In this document: positions 34,651-42,850 of the stretch, piece by piece
Numbering within the stretch: the stretch's first letter is position 1
Layout: the number at the start of each line of letters is the position of its first letter
Assembly: GCF_019967995.1 (NCBI RefSeq)
Contig: NZ_CP065377.1
Location: forward strand, 2,356,001-2,420,000
From: Faecalibacterium prausnitzii
GTDB taxonomy: Bacteria > Bacillota > Clostridia > Oscillospirales > Ruminococcaceae
Reading direction: 5' to 3'
Length of the DNA stretch: 64,000 nucleotides
Notes under the pieces: generated by a model
The model's input: only the letters and a program-made list of their open reading frames with translations
Told to the model about the DNA's origin: nothing
The model's database searches: none
Program-made: the position numbers and the translations under genes

Positions 34651-36702
34651 ATGAAGATGACCCGCAGAAACTTTATTTCCGCTTCGGCGGCTGCAGCTTT
34701 GGCCTGCGGCGCATCCCTGACTGCGCATGCAGCAGGCAGCACCGATGAAAACGGTCTGAACTTTATCACAGACATTTTCAAGGACTCCACCCAACCGGGC
34801 GAGATCGAAGAGGCAACGGCTATCACGGCAGAAAAGAACGCCGAATGGTATGAAGCGCTGGATTTTTCCGACCGGCGGGAGTTTGCCAACGCAGAGCGCG
34901 GCTGGCTGGACAACGCGGAAGGCAGGATCATTGATGGTGATGATAACAGATCTGCATGGGATCTGCAGAGCTACGGCGATTTGAACCGGGACGCACCGGA
35001 CACCGTCAATCCGAGCCTGTGGCGGAACACGCAGCTGAACGCCAAGGCCGGTCTGTTTGAAGTGTGCGACGGCATCTATCAGGTGCGCGGCTTCGATATG
35101 GCCAATACGACCTTTATCCGCACCGACCATGGCTGGATCGTGTTTGACGTGCTGATGTGCAGGGAAAACATGAAAGCCGCCAAGGAACTGATGGAAAACC
35201 GCTTCGGCCCGCTGGAGATCAAGGCCGTACTATACAGCCACTCTCATGTGGATCACTTCGGCGGCGTGGAGGGTATCATCGACCGCGCACAGGCAGCAGA
35301 TGCAAGCCTTTCGCTCCAAGACCAGCTGGCTTCCGGCAAGGTCCCTGTGCTTGCGCCGGCGGGCTTTCTGAAGCACGCCATCAGCGAAAATGTCTATGCG
35401 GGCATCGCCATGGCGCGGCGCGCACAGTTCCAATACGGCACGGTGCTTGACAAGGGCGAAAAGGGTGCGCTGAGCGTGGGCATCGGCATGGGACAGTCCA
35501 CCGGTACGGTGTCCCTCATCGCTCCTACCTACGAGATCGGGGAAGATCTCCCGAAACTGACCATCGACGGGCTGGAGATCGAGTTCCAGCTGACCCCCGG
35601 CACCGAAGCCCCCGCCGAAATGAACGCCTATTTCCCGAAATACCGCGCCCTCTGGATGGCGGAAAACTGCACCGGCACCCTGCACAACCTCTACACCCTG
35701 CGCGGCGCAGAGGTGCGCGATGCCAACGAGTGGGCAAAATATATCATCGAGGCCGACCAGCGCTTCTGCGATAAGACCGATGTGGTGTTCCAGAGCCACA
35801 ACTGGCCGCACTGGGGCGAGGAGATCCATGAGTATCTGCTGAATACAGCCTCCATCTATAAGTTCATCCACGACCAGACCCTGCATTACATGAACCAGGG
35901 GTATACCTCGAATGAGATCTCGGCGATGCTGACCCTGCCCAAAAAACTGGAAAAGGTCTGGTACACCCGGCCGTATTACGGCACACTGGCACACAATTCC
36001 AAGGCCGTTTACCAGAAATATCTGGGCTGGTACGATGCCAACCCGGTCAACCTGAACCCGCTCCCGCCCAGCGATACTGCCAGGAAGCTGGTGGAATATC
36101 TGGGCAGCACAGAGCTGGTGCTCTGCAAAGCGAAAAAAGACTACGAAAAGGGCGAGTATCAATGGGTAGCGCAGATCACCAAAGAACTGGTCTACGCCGA
36201 CCCGTCCAATCAGAAAGCACGCAATCTGTGTGCAGATGCACTGGAACAGCTTGGCTATCAGGCAGAGTCCGGCGCGTGGCGCAATGCCTATCTGATGGGT
36301 GCCGCCGAGCTGCGCAAGGGCAACTTGTCCAAACTGGCGCGCACAGCCAATGGACTGGCCGCGACAATGGGCGAGATGACCATCGCCATGCTGCTGGATT
36401 ACATCGCGATCATGACCGATGCCAATGCCGCCCAGAACGATGATCTGACTTTGAATCTGACGGTGACAGATGTGAATGAACAGTTCTATGTAACCCGTAA
36501 GAATGGCATCCTGCTGTCTTACCCCGGCGAGAACCATCCGGATGCGCAGGCTTCCGTCACCTGCAAGCGTCTGCAGCTCTTTGCCTTGATGACAGGTCAG
36601 CAGGCCGGGCAGGTACAGATCAGCGGCGATGCCACCGTTCTGAAGCGCCTGCTGGCGTACGCCTCCAAGTTCGAGAAGACTTTCAATGTGATTGAACCGT
36701 AA
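34651..36702 (+). CDS. Alkyl/aryl-sulfatase of the SdsA1 metallo-beta-lactamase type, exported
   Basis: A 683-residue zinc hydrolase that removes sulfate from alkyl sulfate esters. The N-terminus MKMTRRNFISASAAAA is a twin-arginine-type signal nearly the same as that of the preceding protein. The metallo-beta-lactamase core has SHSHVDHFGG (about residues 196-205), later MAENCTGTLHNLYTLRGAEVRDANEW, and SHNWPHWG. A helical dimerisation domain and a C-terminal SCP2-like domain (after about residue 555) follow in the family order. Length is typical of SdsA1. It is second in the operon and ends at a strong terminator. Possible substrates in the gut are sulfated lipids, bile-like sulfates or detergents; not determined. 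Confidence 0.92.
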   Translation: MKMTRRNFISASAAAALACGASLTAHAAGSTDENGLNFITDIFKDSTQPGEIEEATAITAEKNAEWYEALDFSDRREFANAERGWLDNAEGRIIDGDDNRSAWDLQSYGDLNRDAPDTVNPSLWRNTQLNAKAGLFEVCDGIYQVRGFDMANTTFIRTDHGWIVFDVLMCRENMKAAKELMENRFGPLEIKAVLYSHSHVDHFGGVEGIIDRAQAADASLSLQDQLASGKVPVLAPAGFLKHAISENVYAGIAMARRAQFQYGTVLDKGEKGALSVGIGMGQSTGTVSLIAPTYEIGEDLPKLTIDGLEIEFQLTPGTEAPAEMNAYFPKYRALWMAENCTGTLHNLYTLRGAEVRDANEWAKYIIEADQRFCDKTDVVFQSHNWPHWGEEIHEYLLNTASIYKFIHDQTLHYMNQGYTSNEISAMLTLPKKLEKVWYTRPYYGTLAHNSKAVYQKYLGWYDANPVNLNPLPPSDTARKLVEYLGSTELVLCKAKKDYEKGEYQWVAQITKELVYADPSNQKARNLCADALEQLGYQAESGAWRNAYLMGAAELRKGNLSKLARTANGLAATMGEMTIAMLLDYIAIMTDANAAQNDDLTLNLTVTDVNEQFYVTRKNGILLSYPGENHPDAQASVTCKRLQLFALMTGQQAGQVQISGDATVLKRLLAYASKFEKTFNVIEP

Positions 36703-36717
36703 AAACTGACTGCAAAC

Positions 36718-36761
36718 AAAAAACGACAGGAGCCGTTTTCTGCGGCTCCTATCGTTTTTTG
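36718..36761 (+). terminator. Terminator of the alkylsulfatase operon
   Basis: A 17-bp stem AAAAACGAcAGGAGCCG/CGGCTCCTaTCGTTTTTT with a 7-base loop, 15 bases after the stop. Confidence 0.88.
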
Positions 36762-36892
36762 TTTCCTGTGCGCGTTCGCGTGAACGCTCAGCTTGCCTTC
36801 TGGGCCTCCCCCTTCGGGAAGATGATCTTACAATAGGCCGCTGGAGTATGCCCAGCTTGTGCTGGGTGGGGAGATTGTGCAAGCAAATACGC

Positions 36893-37237
36893 TTATTCCG
36901 CCTTTCCTTCCAGCCTGTTTTTATACCCTTCGCCCCATGCCCGCATGGCATCCAGAACCGGTTTCAAACTATACCCCAATTCGGTCAGAGTATATTCCAC
37001 CCGGGGCGGCACTTCAGCATAGACCTTCCGGGTCAGCAATCCGCTTTCCTCCATCTGCCGCAGCTGAGCGGTCAAAACCTTCTGGGTTACATGGCCGATG
37101 GACTTTTTCAGTTCTCCAAAACGCTTTGTGCCCAGCATCAGATCCCGGAGGATCAGCACCTTCCATTTATCGCTGATGAGGGTCAGGGTGGTCTCCACCG
37201 GGCAGGCCGGGAGCTCTTTGAGGATTTCCTTTTCCAT
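36893..37237 (-). CDS. HxlR-family transcriptional regulator
   Basis: A 114-residue winged-helix regulator: CPVETTLTLISDKWKVLILRDLMLGTKRFGELKKSIGHVTQKVLTAQLRQMEESGLLTRKVYAEVPPRVEYTLTELG is the full HxlR core with the family's N-terminal Cys. HxlR proteins often sense electrophiles or redox stress via that Cys. The ATG at 37237 is preceded by GGAGGT; a TTG 12 bases earlier overlaps the ribosome site and is rejected. It is divergent from the flavin-binding protein gene, with a palindrome between them (37374-37385), a common regulator/target layout. Confidence 0.92.
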   Translation of the reverse strand: MEKEILKELPACPVETTLTLISDKWKVLILRDLMLGTKRFGELKKSIGHVTQKVLTAQLRQMEESGLLTRKVYAEVPPRVEYTLTELGYSLKPVLDAMRAWGEGYKNRLEGKAE

Positions 37238-37373
37238 AATTACCTCCAAGGGAATTTCAAGTGGTCATCGTGCCGGATGCACGGATACCACAAACCGCTT
37301 TATGGCATCATTATAGCTTTCAACAGCAAAAAAAGCAAGCAGCAGCGCAATAGTATCTTTCCGGTAACTACAC

Positions 37374-37385
37374 CACAATATTGTG
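37374..37385. promoter_or_regulatory. Candidate operator palindrome between hxlR-type and flavoprotein genes
   Basis: Perfect 12-base palindrome CACAATATTGTG, with a further CACAA 8 bases on. It lies 5 bases upstream of the -35 of the rightward gene, a good place for control of both divergent genes. Confidence 0.5.
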
Positions 37386-37390
37386 CGTAC

Positions 37391-37419
37391 TTCACAAGCC
37401 GCACAAAGCGCATTACAAT
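37391..37419 (+). promoter_or_regulatory. Predicted promoter of the pyridoxamine-oxidase-like gene
   Basis: TTCACA (37391-37396), 17-base gap, TACAAT (37414-37419), 40 bases before the ATG. Confidence 0.6.
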
Positions 37420-37458
37420 AAAGCTGTCCGAAAAGAACAATGTATGGAGGTACATCCC

Positions 37459-37854
37459 ATGAATAAAGTCGTAGAATTTCTGAACGCAAACCCGGTGCAG
37501 TATCTGGCCACCGTAGGCCGTGACGGCAAGGCCAAGTGCCGTCCCTTCATGTTTGCCGGTGAGCTGGACGGCAAGCTGTGGTTCTGCACCAACAACCAGA
37601 AGGATGTTTACAAGGACCTGCAGGCAAATCCCAATATCGAGATCTCCGTTTCCAGCCCGGAGTACGCATGGATCCGTCTGCATGGCAAGGCTGTGTTTGA
37701 AAACAACATGACCGCCAAGGAGATGTGCATCGCAAACCCCATCGTGAAGAGCCAGTACGGCGAGGCTGCCAACCCCATCTTTGAGGTGTTCTATCTGGAG
37801 GATGCCCACGGCATCATTGCAGACTTCTCCGGCAACCCTCCCTACGAGTTCTGA
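37459..37854 (+). CDS. Pyridoxamine 5'-phosphate oxidase-like flavin-binding protein
   Basis: A 131-residue split-barrel protein: MNKVVEFLNANPVQYLATVGRDGKAKCRPFMFAGELDGKLWFCTNNQKDVYKDLQANPNIEISV is the standard FMN-binding start, and VFENN and NPIFEVFYLEDAHGIIADFSG close the barrel. Small members of this family bind FMN or F420-like cofactors and act as reductases of unknown substrates; this is not the vitamin B6 enzyme. ATG at 37459 (GGAGGT upstream) fits the family start. Divergent from the HxlR gene, which probably regulates it. Terminator follows. Confidence 0.9.
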   Translation: MNKVVEFLNANPVQYLATVGRDGKAKCRPFMFAGELDGKLWFCTNNQKDVYKDLQANPNIEISVSSPEYAWIRLHGKAVFENNMTAKEMCIANPIVKSQYGEAANPIFEVFYLEDAHGIIADFSGNPPYEF

Positions 37855-37867
37855 TCTGAAAAAACAG

Positions 37868-37906
37868 CGCAGCAGTCTTCTGAACGGGTAGACTGCTGCG
37901 TTTTTA
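37868..37906 (+). terminator. Terminator of the flavin-binding protein gene
   Basis: An 11-bp stem CGCAGCAGTCT/AGACTGCTGCG with an 11-base loop, then TTTTT. Confidence 0.85.
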
Positions 37907-37936
37907 TAGAAAGATTTTGAAAGGCAGGCGAACACC

Positions 37937-38716
37937 ATGAACCAGAGTGAGCGGCGAACGATCCTTATTCAGGTGCTTTTGAAAGAGCACCCGGAGTATC
38001 AGGGACTGCGGATCCCGGCAGACGCAGACACCCAGCGGCAGCTCCTGCGGGGCTTGATGAATATCCGTGAACCACGGCGCATCGGCACAGACTTTCTGCA
38101 AATACAGGATGCGTACCTGCAAGAGGAGACCGCCGCAAAAGGCATCACCGATGCAGCTGACCTAGTACCCCTGCAGCCGGGGCTGTACCTCTGGCAGGGG
38201 GACATTACCACCCTGAAATGCGATGCCATCGTCAACGCCGCCAACAGCGGCATGACCGGCTGCTACTGCCCGAACCACGGCTGTATCGACAACGCCATCC
38301 ACACCTATGCCGGGGTACAGCTTCGTCTTGTCTGTGCGGAGATCATGGACAGGCAGGGACACCCGGAGCCCACCGGACAGGCAAAGCTCACGGCTGCATT
38401 TAATCTGCCCTGCCGCTATGTGCTGCACACCGTCGGCCCGATCATCCATGGTCGGGTGACTCAGCAGGACCGGGCGTTGCTGGCTTCCTGCTACCGGTCC
38501 TGTCTGGAGCTGGCGGCAGAGAACGGGTTGGAAAGCGTGACGTTCTGCTGCATTTCCACGGGAGAGTTTCACTTTCCCAACCAGCTTGCAGCAGAGATTG
38601 CGGTGCAGACTGTGAAAGAGTTCCTGCAAACACCCACAAGCATCAAAAAGGTGATCTTCAATGTTTTCAAAGATATGGACAAAAAAATCTACGAACGACT
38701 GCTCCGGGCCGATTGA
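37937..38716 (+). CDS. Zinc-type macrodomain protein-ADP-ribose hydrolase
   Basis: A 259-residue protein with an N-terminal helical extension (1-75) and a macrodomain (80-255): GDITTLKCDAIVNAAN (residues 88-103) holds the ADP-ribose-binding Asn, and GCYCPNHGCIDNAIH (109-122) has a C-x-P-x-H-x-C zinc-site pattern typical of macrodomains encoded with class M sirtuins. ISTGEFHFP is the second loop. Known relatives remove ADP-ribose put on proteins by the partner SirTM. The next gene, a sirtuin, starts 56 bases before this one ends, so they are closely coupled. AAGGCAGG-type ribosome site. Confidence 0.93.
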   Translation: MNQSERRTILIQVLLKEHPEYQGLRIPADADTQRQLLRGLMNIREPRRIGTDFLQIQDAYLQEETAAKGITDAADLVPLQPGLYLWQGDITTLKCDAIVNAANSGMTGCYCPNHGCIDNAIHTYAGVQLRLVCAEIMDRQGHPEPTGQAKLTAAFNLPCRYVLHTVGPIIHGRVTQQDRALLASCYRSCLELAAENGLESVTFCCISTGEFHFPNQLAAEIAVQTVKEFLQTPTSIKKVIFNVFKDMDKKIYERLLRAD

Positions 38717-39578
38717 TACGCTGCGGCAGGTTCTGAGCCATGCCGATGCAGTGGTCATCGGTGCAGGTGCAGGGCTTTCTACCTCGGCAGGTTTTACCTA
38801 TGACGGGGAGCGGTTCCGGGAATATTTCTCCGATTTTGCCAGCAAGTACGGCTTTACGGATATGTACTCCGGCGGCTTTTACCCCTACCCCACCATGGAG
38901 GAATACTGGGCATACTGGAGCCGCTATATTTGCATCAACCGCTATCAGGATGCACCCAAGCCGGTGTATCAAGGTCTGTTTTCTCTTGTGAAAGACAAGG
39001 ACTACTTTGTGCTGACAACCAACGTAGACCACTGTTTTCAGAAAGCAGGGTTCGACAAAAAACGGTTGTTCTATACACAGGGTGATTACGGTCTGTTCCA
39101 GTGCAGTGAACCATGCTGTCAGGAAACGTATGACAACGACAAGCTTATCCGGCAGATGGTGGAAGCGCAGGGGTATATCATTGCACCGGATGGTCAACTG
39201 ACCGTACCGGAGAATACCATCCTGAAAACTTATATCCCGTCCGAGCTTGTTCCCCACTGCCCGCACTGCGGCAGACCCATGAGCATGAACCTTCGTGCAG
39301 ACGATACCTTTGTGGAGGACGTGGGTTGGCACACTGCTGCCGACCGGTACAGCGAATTTCTGCGCCGCCACGAGGGACAGCGCATCCTCTTTCTGGAATT
39401 GGGGGTTGGCTACAACACCCCGGTCATCATCAAGTATCCGTTCTGGCGGATGACCGCTAAAAATCCAAATGCATTCTACGCCTGCATCAATCAGGGACAG
39501 GCCGTTTGCCCGCCGGAGATCGAGCGGCAGTCTGTCTGCATTCATGCAGATATTGGCGCTATGATAGCGCAATTGTGA
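38661..39578 (+). CDS. Class M sirtuin (SirTM), putative protein ADP-ribosyltransferase
   Basis: A 305-residue NAD-dependent sirtuin. The NAD-binding GAGAGLSTSAGFTYDG (34-49), TTNVDHCF (119-126, the N-x-D pair), Cys at 148, 152 and 153 with the later CPHCG pair for a zinc site, and ELGVGYNTPVIIKYPFW fit class M, which in pathogens transfers ADP-ribose to lipoylated GcvH-L rather than deacylating. It overlaps the macrodomain gene by 56 bases in another frame; AAGGTGA precedes ATG by about 8 bases. The usual lipoate ligase and GcvH-L genes are not nearby, so the protein target is unknown here. Confidence 0.9.
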   Translation: MFSKIWTKKSTNDCSGPIDTLRQVLSHADAVVIGAGAGLSTSAGFTYDGERFREYFSDFASKYGFTDMYSGGFYPYPTMEEYWAYWSRYICINRYQDAPKPVYQGLFSLVKDKDYFVLTTNVDHCFQKAGFDKKRLFYTQGDYGLFQCSEPCCQETYDNDKLIRQMVEAQGYIIAPDGQLTVPENTILKTYIPSELVPHCPHCGRPMSMNLRADDTFVEDVGWHTAADRYSEFLRRHEGQRILFLELGVGYNTPVIIKYPFWRMTAKNPNAFYACINQGQAVCPPEIERQSVCIHADIGAMIAQL

Positions 39579-39585
39579 CCCACAA

Positions 39586-39618
39586 GAGGGCTGGCATCGT
39601 CCAGCCCTCTCTCTTTTT
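39586..39618 (+). terminator. Terminator of the macrodomain-sirtuin operon
   Basis: GAGGGCTGG/CCAGCCCTC with a 7-base loop, followed by TCTCTTTTT, 8 bases after the stop. Confidence 0.85.
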
Positions 39619-39715
39619 GCCAAAGTTTCCCTCGCTTTTTCTCGCACATTGCCGAAAGCAGCGCAATTCTCAACAACCTGTTTGCGATATGCAGTTTTTG
39701 GATGTTGCTTGTGCA

Positions 39716-42700
39716 TTAAAAATGCAAATTGCGATAGTTTGATTTTTGAACTAAAAAATGAAATGCTGTCCCCTTCTCCACCGCAAAGCAGGTGTCTGCA
39801 TGGGGCTTTGCGCCCCAGCTATTATCGCCGCCCACGCCGCGCTGGAAGGCAGCACAGCGCACGATGGTCTTATTGTCATCGCGAGGCAGTTCGTAGAGAT
39901 GGCGGGCGTTTTCCAGTTCATGGGGCGTGTAGGGCAGTGCCGAGAAGGTCATGCCGTCCCCTGCAAAGCCGATGCCTATATTCAATCCGCTGCCGGTGAG
40001 CGTTGCGCTGTACACACCGGTGCGGCTGCCGCATTCCTGCGGGTAGACCGGGGTGTTCTGGGCAAAGTCCTGCCGGACGTTGTAGCTCCATGCGCCCATC
40101 TTGCCGCCTGCGGTGCGGTCAGCGGTGGTTTCCCGGGGGCCAAGACCCAAGTAGGAGACTTCTGTCAGCTCCCGGCGCAGCGGGAAGAGCAGCCCGAACT
40201 CCGGCAGTTCAGTCTTTTCGCCCTGCCATGTCATCGTAATGTCGCAGCGGCCTGCACCGTCGATGGCAAACTCAATGGGCAGCGTCTGCCCGCCCGGCAG
40301 GGTGTAGACGGCACGAACTGTGACAAATTCTCCCTTTATTTCGGCAGTCAGGGCATCGCACCGGGCATAGAGACCGGCGGTCTTCCAGAAGGCAAACTCA
40401 AAGGGTTCTGCACAGCCCTCGTCGTTGTTTGTGGGCGCACGCCAGAAGTTGGGGCGCACGGTATCGTCCAGCAGCTGCACGCCGTTATAGCGGATGGACA
40501 CAAGCCCCTTGCCCCGGCTGAAGAGATACTCAAAGCCTTCGCCCTTTACGCCGATGTTGCAGTCCATCTCCACCAGCTGCGGAGCGGGCAGGGTCAGCCG
40601 GGCGGCGGCGTGGTTGTGCCATACCTGCCCAAAGGCAGCTTCATAGCCCGCTGGGATGCCGGGCTTTGCAGCCCGCTGGATAGCGGTAACGGTCATGCAG
40701 GCAAACCCTGCTTCCGGCAGAGCAAACGGGAACGGGATGTGCACTGTCTCACCCGGCTTGCCGTCCACCCGCAGCACCGCACGGCGCTCCGGCTGGCCGT
40801 TGACCGAGGACGCAAACACAAGATCGTAGGCGCTCAGGTCGGTAAAGAGATTCCGGTTTTCCACCACGGCTTCGGTATCGGTGAGGGTGATCTTCAGGGG
40901 CGCATAGGCTGCCTTGACTGCGTCCATCTTGGGGGTGTTGCGGCGGTCCGGCAGTACCAGACCGTCCACGCAGAATTCCCGGTCGGTGGGGCGGTCGCCA
41001 AAGTCGCCGCCGTAGGCAAAGCCGGGTCTGCCGTCCGGGTCGGTCACTGCGATGCCGTGATCCATGTACTCCCAGATAAACCCGCCCTGATACAGGGGCT
41101 CTTCGTAAGCATACTCGGTATAATCCGTGATGCCGCCGCAGCTATTGCCCATGGCATGGCTGTACTCGCACATGATAAAGGGCTTTTCCGGGTGCTCCGC
41201 CAGAAACTTTTTAATGTCGGCCACCGGGGTGTACATCTGGCTTTCCATGTCGGAGGTGGCTGGATATTCCCGGTCCCAGAAAATGCCCTCGTAGTGCACA
41301 AGGCGGCTGGGGTCGGTGCGGCGGAAGTACTCGCTCATCTCCCACAGGGTCTTGCCGCCGTAGCTCTCGTTGCCGCAAGACCAGACGAGGATTGCAGGGT
41401 GGTTTTTGTCCCGCTCCAGCATGGCTTCGGCACGGGCCAGCACATTCTCCCGCCACTCCGGGCGCGCACCGGGCAGTGTCCACTCGTCCGAGCCATCCGC
41501 GCCCAGCTTCTGCCATGTGCCATGCGTTTCAAGGTTCGTTTCCCCAATGACATACAGGCCATATTCATCGCAGAGCTGTAAGAAATACGGCTCGTCCGGG
41601 TAGTGGCTGGTGCGCACAGCGTTGACGTTGTGGGCTTTCAGGTTTTTCACATCCCAGAGCATTTCTTCATGGGAAATGGTGCGACCGGTGCGGCAGCTCC
41701 ACTCGTGGCGGTTGACACCTTTGAACACCATACGCTGGCCGTTCAAAAGCATCTGGCGGTTCTTCCGTTCAAACTTCCGCAGACCGACTTTCATGCCGGT
41801 ACGCTCCACGAGAGTACCCTCATTCAGCAGGGCAATTTCCGCCTCGTACAGGTTCGGCTGCTCAGCGCTCCACAGGGCGGGATCAGTCACCGCAAAGGTA
41901 AAGGAAACGTCCTGCACGTCCTCTTCCACGTCCGGGTCAGCCTCGCCCTTGCCGAACACCACGCCGCTGTCGTATTCCGCAGGCACACCCACCTCAGCAG
42001 ACTGCTGCTGCCCGTTGAACACCACCGAGATGGTGCCCGCGCCGCTGACCTTGCAATCAAAGGTGACTGTGGCACTGGAGAAGTCCAGAGCAAACTCCTG
42101 CTTCACAAAGGCATCTTCCAGATGCAGCTCAGGCTTTGTGAACAGCTCCACCGAGCGGAACAGCCCGCTCATGCGCCAGAAATCCTGATCTTCCAGCCAG
42201 CTTCCGGAGGAAAAGCGGTACACCTGCACGGTCAGGGTGTTCTCGCCGGGATGGACGGCGGCGGTCATATCAAATTCTGCCGGGGTAAAGGTATCCTCGG
42301 TGTAGCCGATGTAAACGCCGTTGCACCAGACGGCGGCGGTGCTGTCCGCACCGTTCAGGCGCAGGTAGCAGCTCGCCCAGCTTTCCGGCAGGGTAAAGCT
42401 GCGCTGATACTCCCCGATGGGGTTATAATCCTGCGGAATCTCGCCGGGGTGCAGCTTTTCGTGACCATCCCACGGGTACTGGGTGTTGACGTAATGGGGC
42501 GCGCCGTAGGGCTGACCGGGCTTTTGCAGGCTCTGCATCTGGATAAAGCCCGGCACGGTCAGGGTGTCCCAGTCCGTAAAGGGTGCAGTCAGGTTTTCCG
42601 CATAGCGGAAAGCCCACTCGCCATCCAAGCTGACAGTCAGGGGCATTTCCGGGCTGGTCTGGTCCGCAAAATGGGCATGGAAGGGCAGGCGGTTCTGCTG

Positions 42701-42754
42701 GAAAATTTCCGGGTCGGCCAGCAGTGCCGGGGTAATGGGATCGTTCAAAGGCAT
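39716..42754 (-). CDS. GH2 beta-galactosidase (LacZ-type)
   Basis: A 1012-residue five-domain GH2 enzyme. The jelly-roll start, the immunoglobulin-like domain, the TIM barrel with NRHEWSCRTGR, WSCGNESYGG (acid/base Glu) and FIMCEYSHAMGN (nucleophile Glu), and a C-terminal LacZ domain 5 (KGLVSIRYNGVQLLDDTVRPNFWRAPTNNDEG) are all present. Length matches LacZ. No signal peptide, so it acts in the cytoplasm on imported beta-galactosides. Start at 42754 (MPLND) has a GAGGTGAC ribosome site. It is last in the leftward glycan operon, so the natural substrate may be galactose next to glucuronate in an imported oligosaccharide rather than lactose. Confidence 0.93.
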   Translation of the reverse strand: MPLNDPITPALLADPEIFQQNRLPFHAHFADQTSPEMPLTVSLDGEWAFRYAENLTAPFTDWDTLTVPGFIQMQSLQKPGQPYGAPHYVNTQYPWDGHEKLHPGEIPQDYNPIGEYQRSFTLPESWASCYLRLNGADSTAAVWCNGVYIGYTEDTFTPAEFDMTAAVHPGENTLTVQVYRFSSGSWLEDQDFWRMSGLFRSVELFTKPELHLEDAFVKQEFALDFSSATVTFDCKVSGAGTISVVFNGQQQSAEVGVPAEYDSGVVFGKGEADPDVEEDVQDVSFTFAVTDPALWSAEQPNLYEAEIALLNEGTLVERTGMKVGLRKFERKNRQMLLNGQRMVFKGVNRHEWSCRTGRTISHEEMLWDVKNLKAHNVNAVRTSHYPDEPYFLQLCDEYGLYVIGETNLETHGTWQKLGADGSDEWTLPGARPEWRENVLARAEAMLERDKNHPAILVWSCGNESYGGKTLWEMSEYFRRTDPSRLVHYEGIFWDREYPATSDMESQMYTPVADIKKFLAEHPEKPFIMCEYSHAMGNSCGGITDYTEYAYEEPLYQGGFIWEYMDHGIAVTDPDGRPGFAYGGDFGDRPTDREFCVDGLVLPDRRNTPKMDAVKAAYAPLKITLTDTEAVVENRNLFTDLSAYDLVFASSVNGQPERRAVLRVDGKPGETVHIPFPFALPEAGFACMTVTAIQRAAKPGIPAGYEAAFGQVWHNHAAARLTLPAPQLVEMDCNIGVKGEGFEYLFSRGKGLVSIRYNGVQLLDDTVRPNFWRAPTNNDEGCAEPFEFAFWKTAGLYARCDALTAEIKGEFVTVRAVYTLPGGQTLPIEFAIDGAGRCDITMTWQGEKTELPEFGLLFPLRRELTEVSYLGLGPRETTADRTAGGKMGAWSYNVRQDFAQNTPVYPQECGSRTGVYSATLTGSGLNIGIGFAGDGMTFSALPYTPHELENARHLYELPRDDNKTIVRCAAFQRGVGGDNSWGAKPHADTCFAVEKGTAFHFLVQKSNYRNLHF

Positions 42755-42850
42755 AAATGTCACCTCGCAGCATTCTCTGCTTTCATTATAGCACAGGATA
42801 TAAGAAAAACAGCCGCACAAAAACGACTGTTTTTCTGGAAAGAAGCGGCA

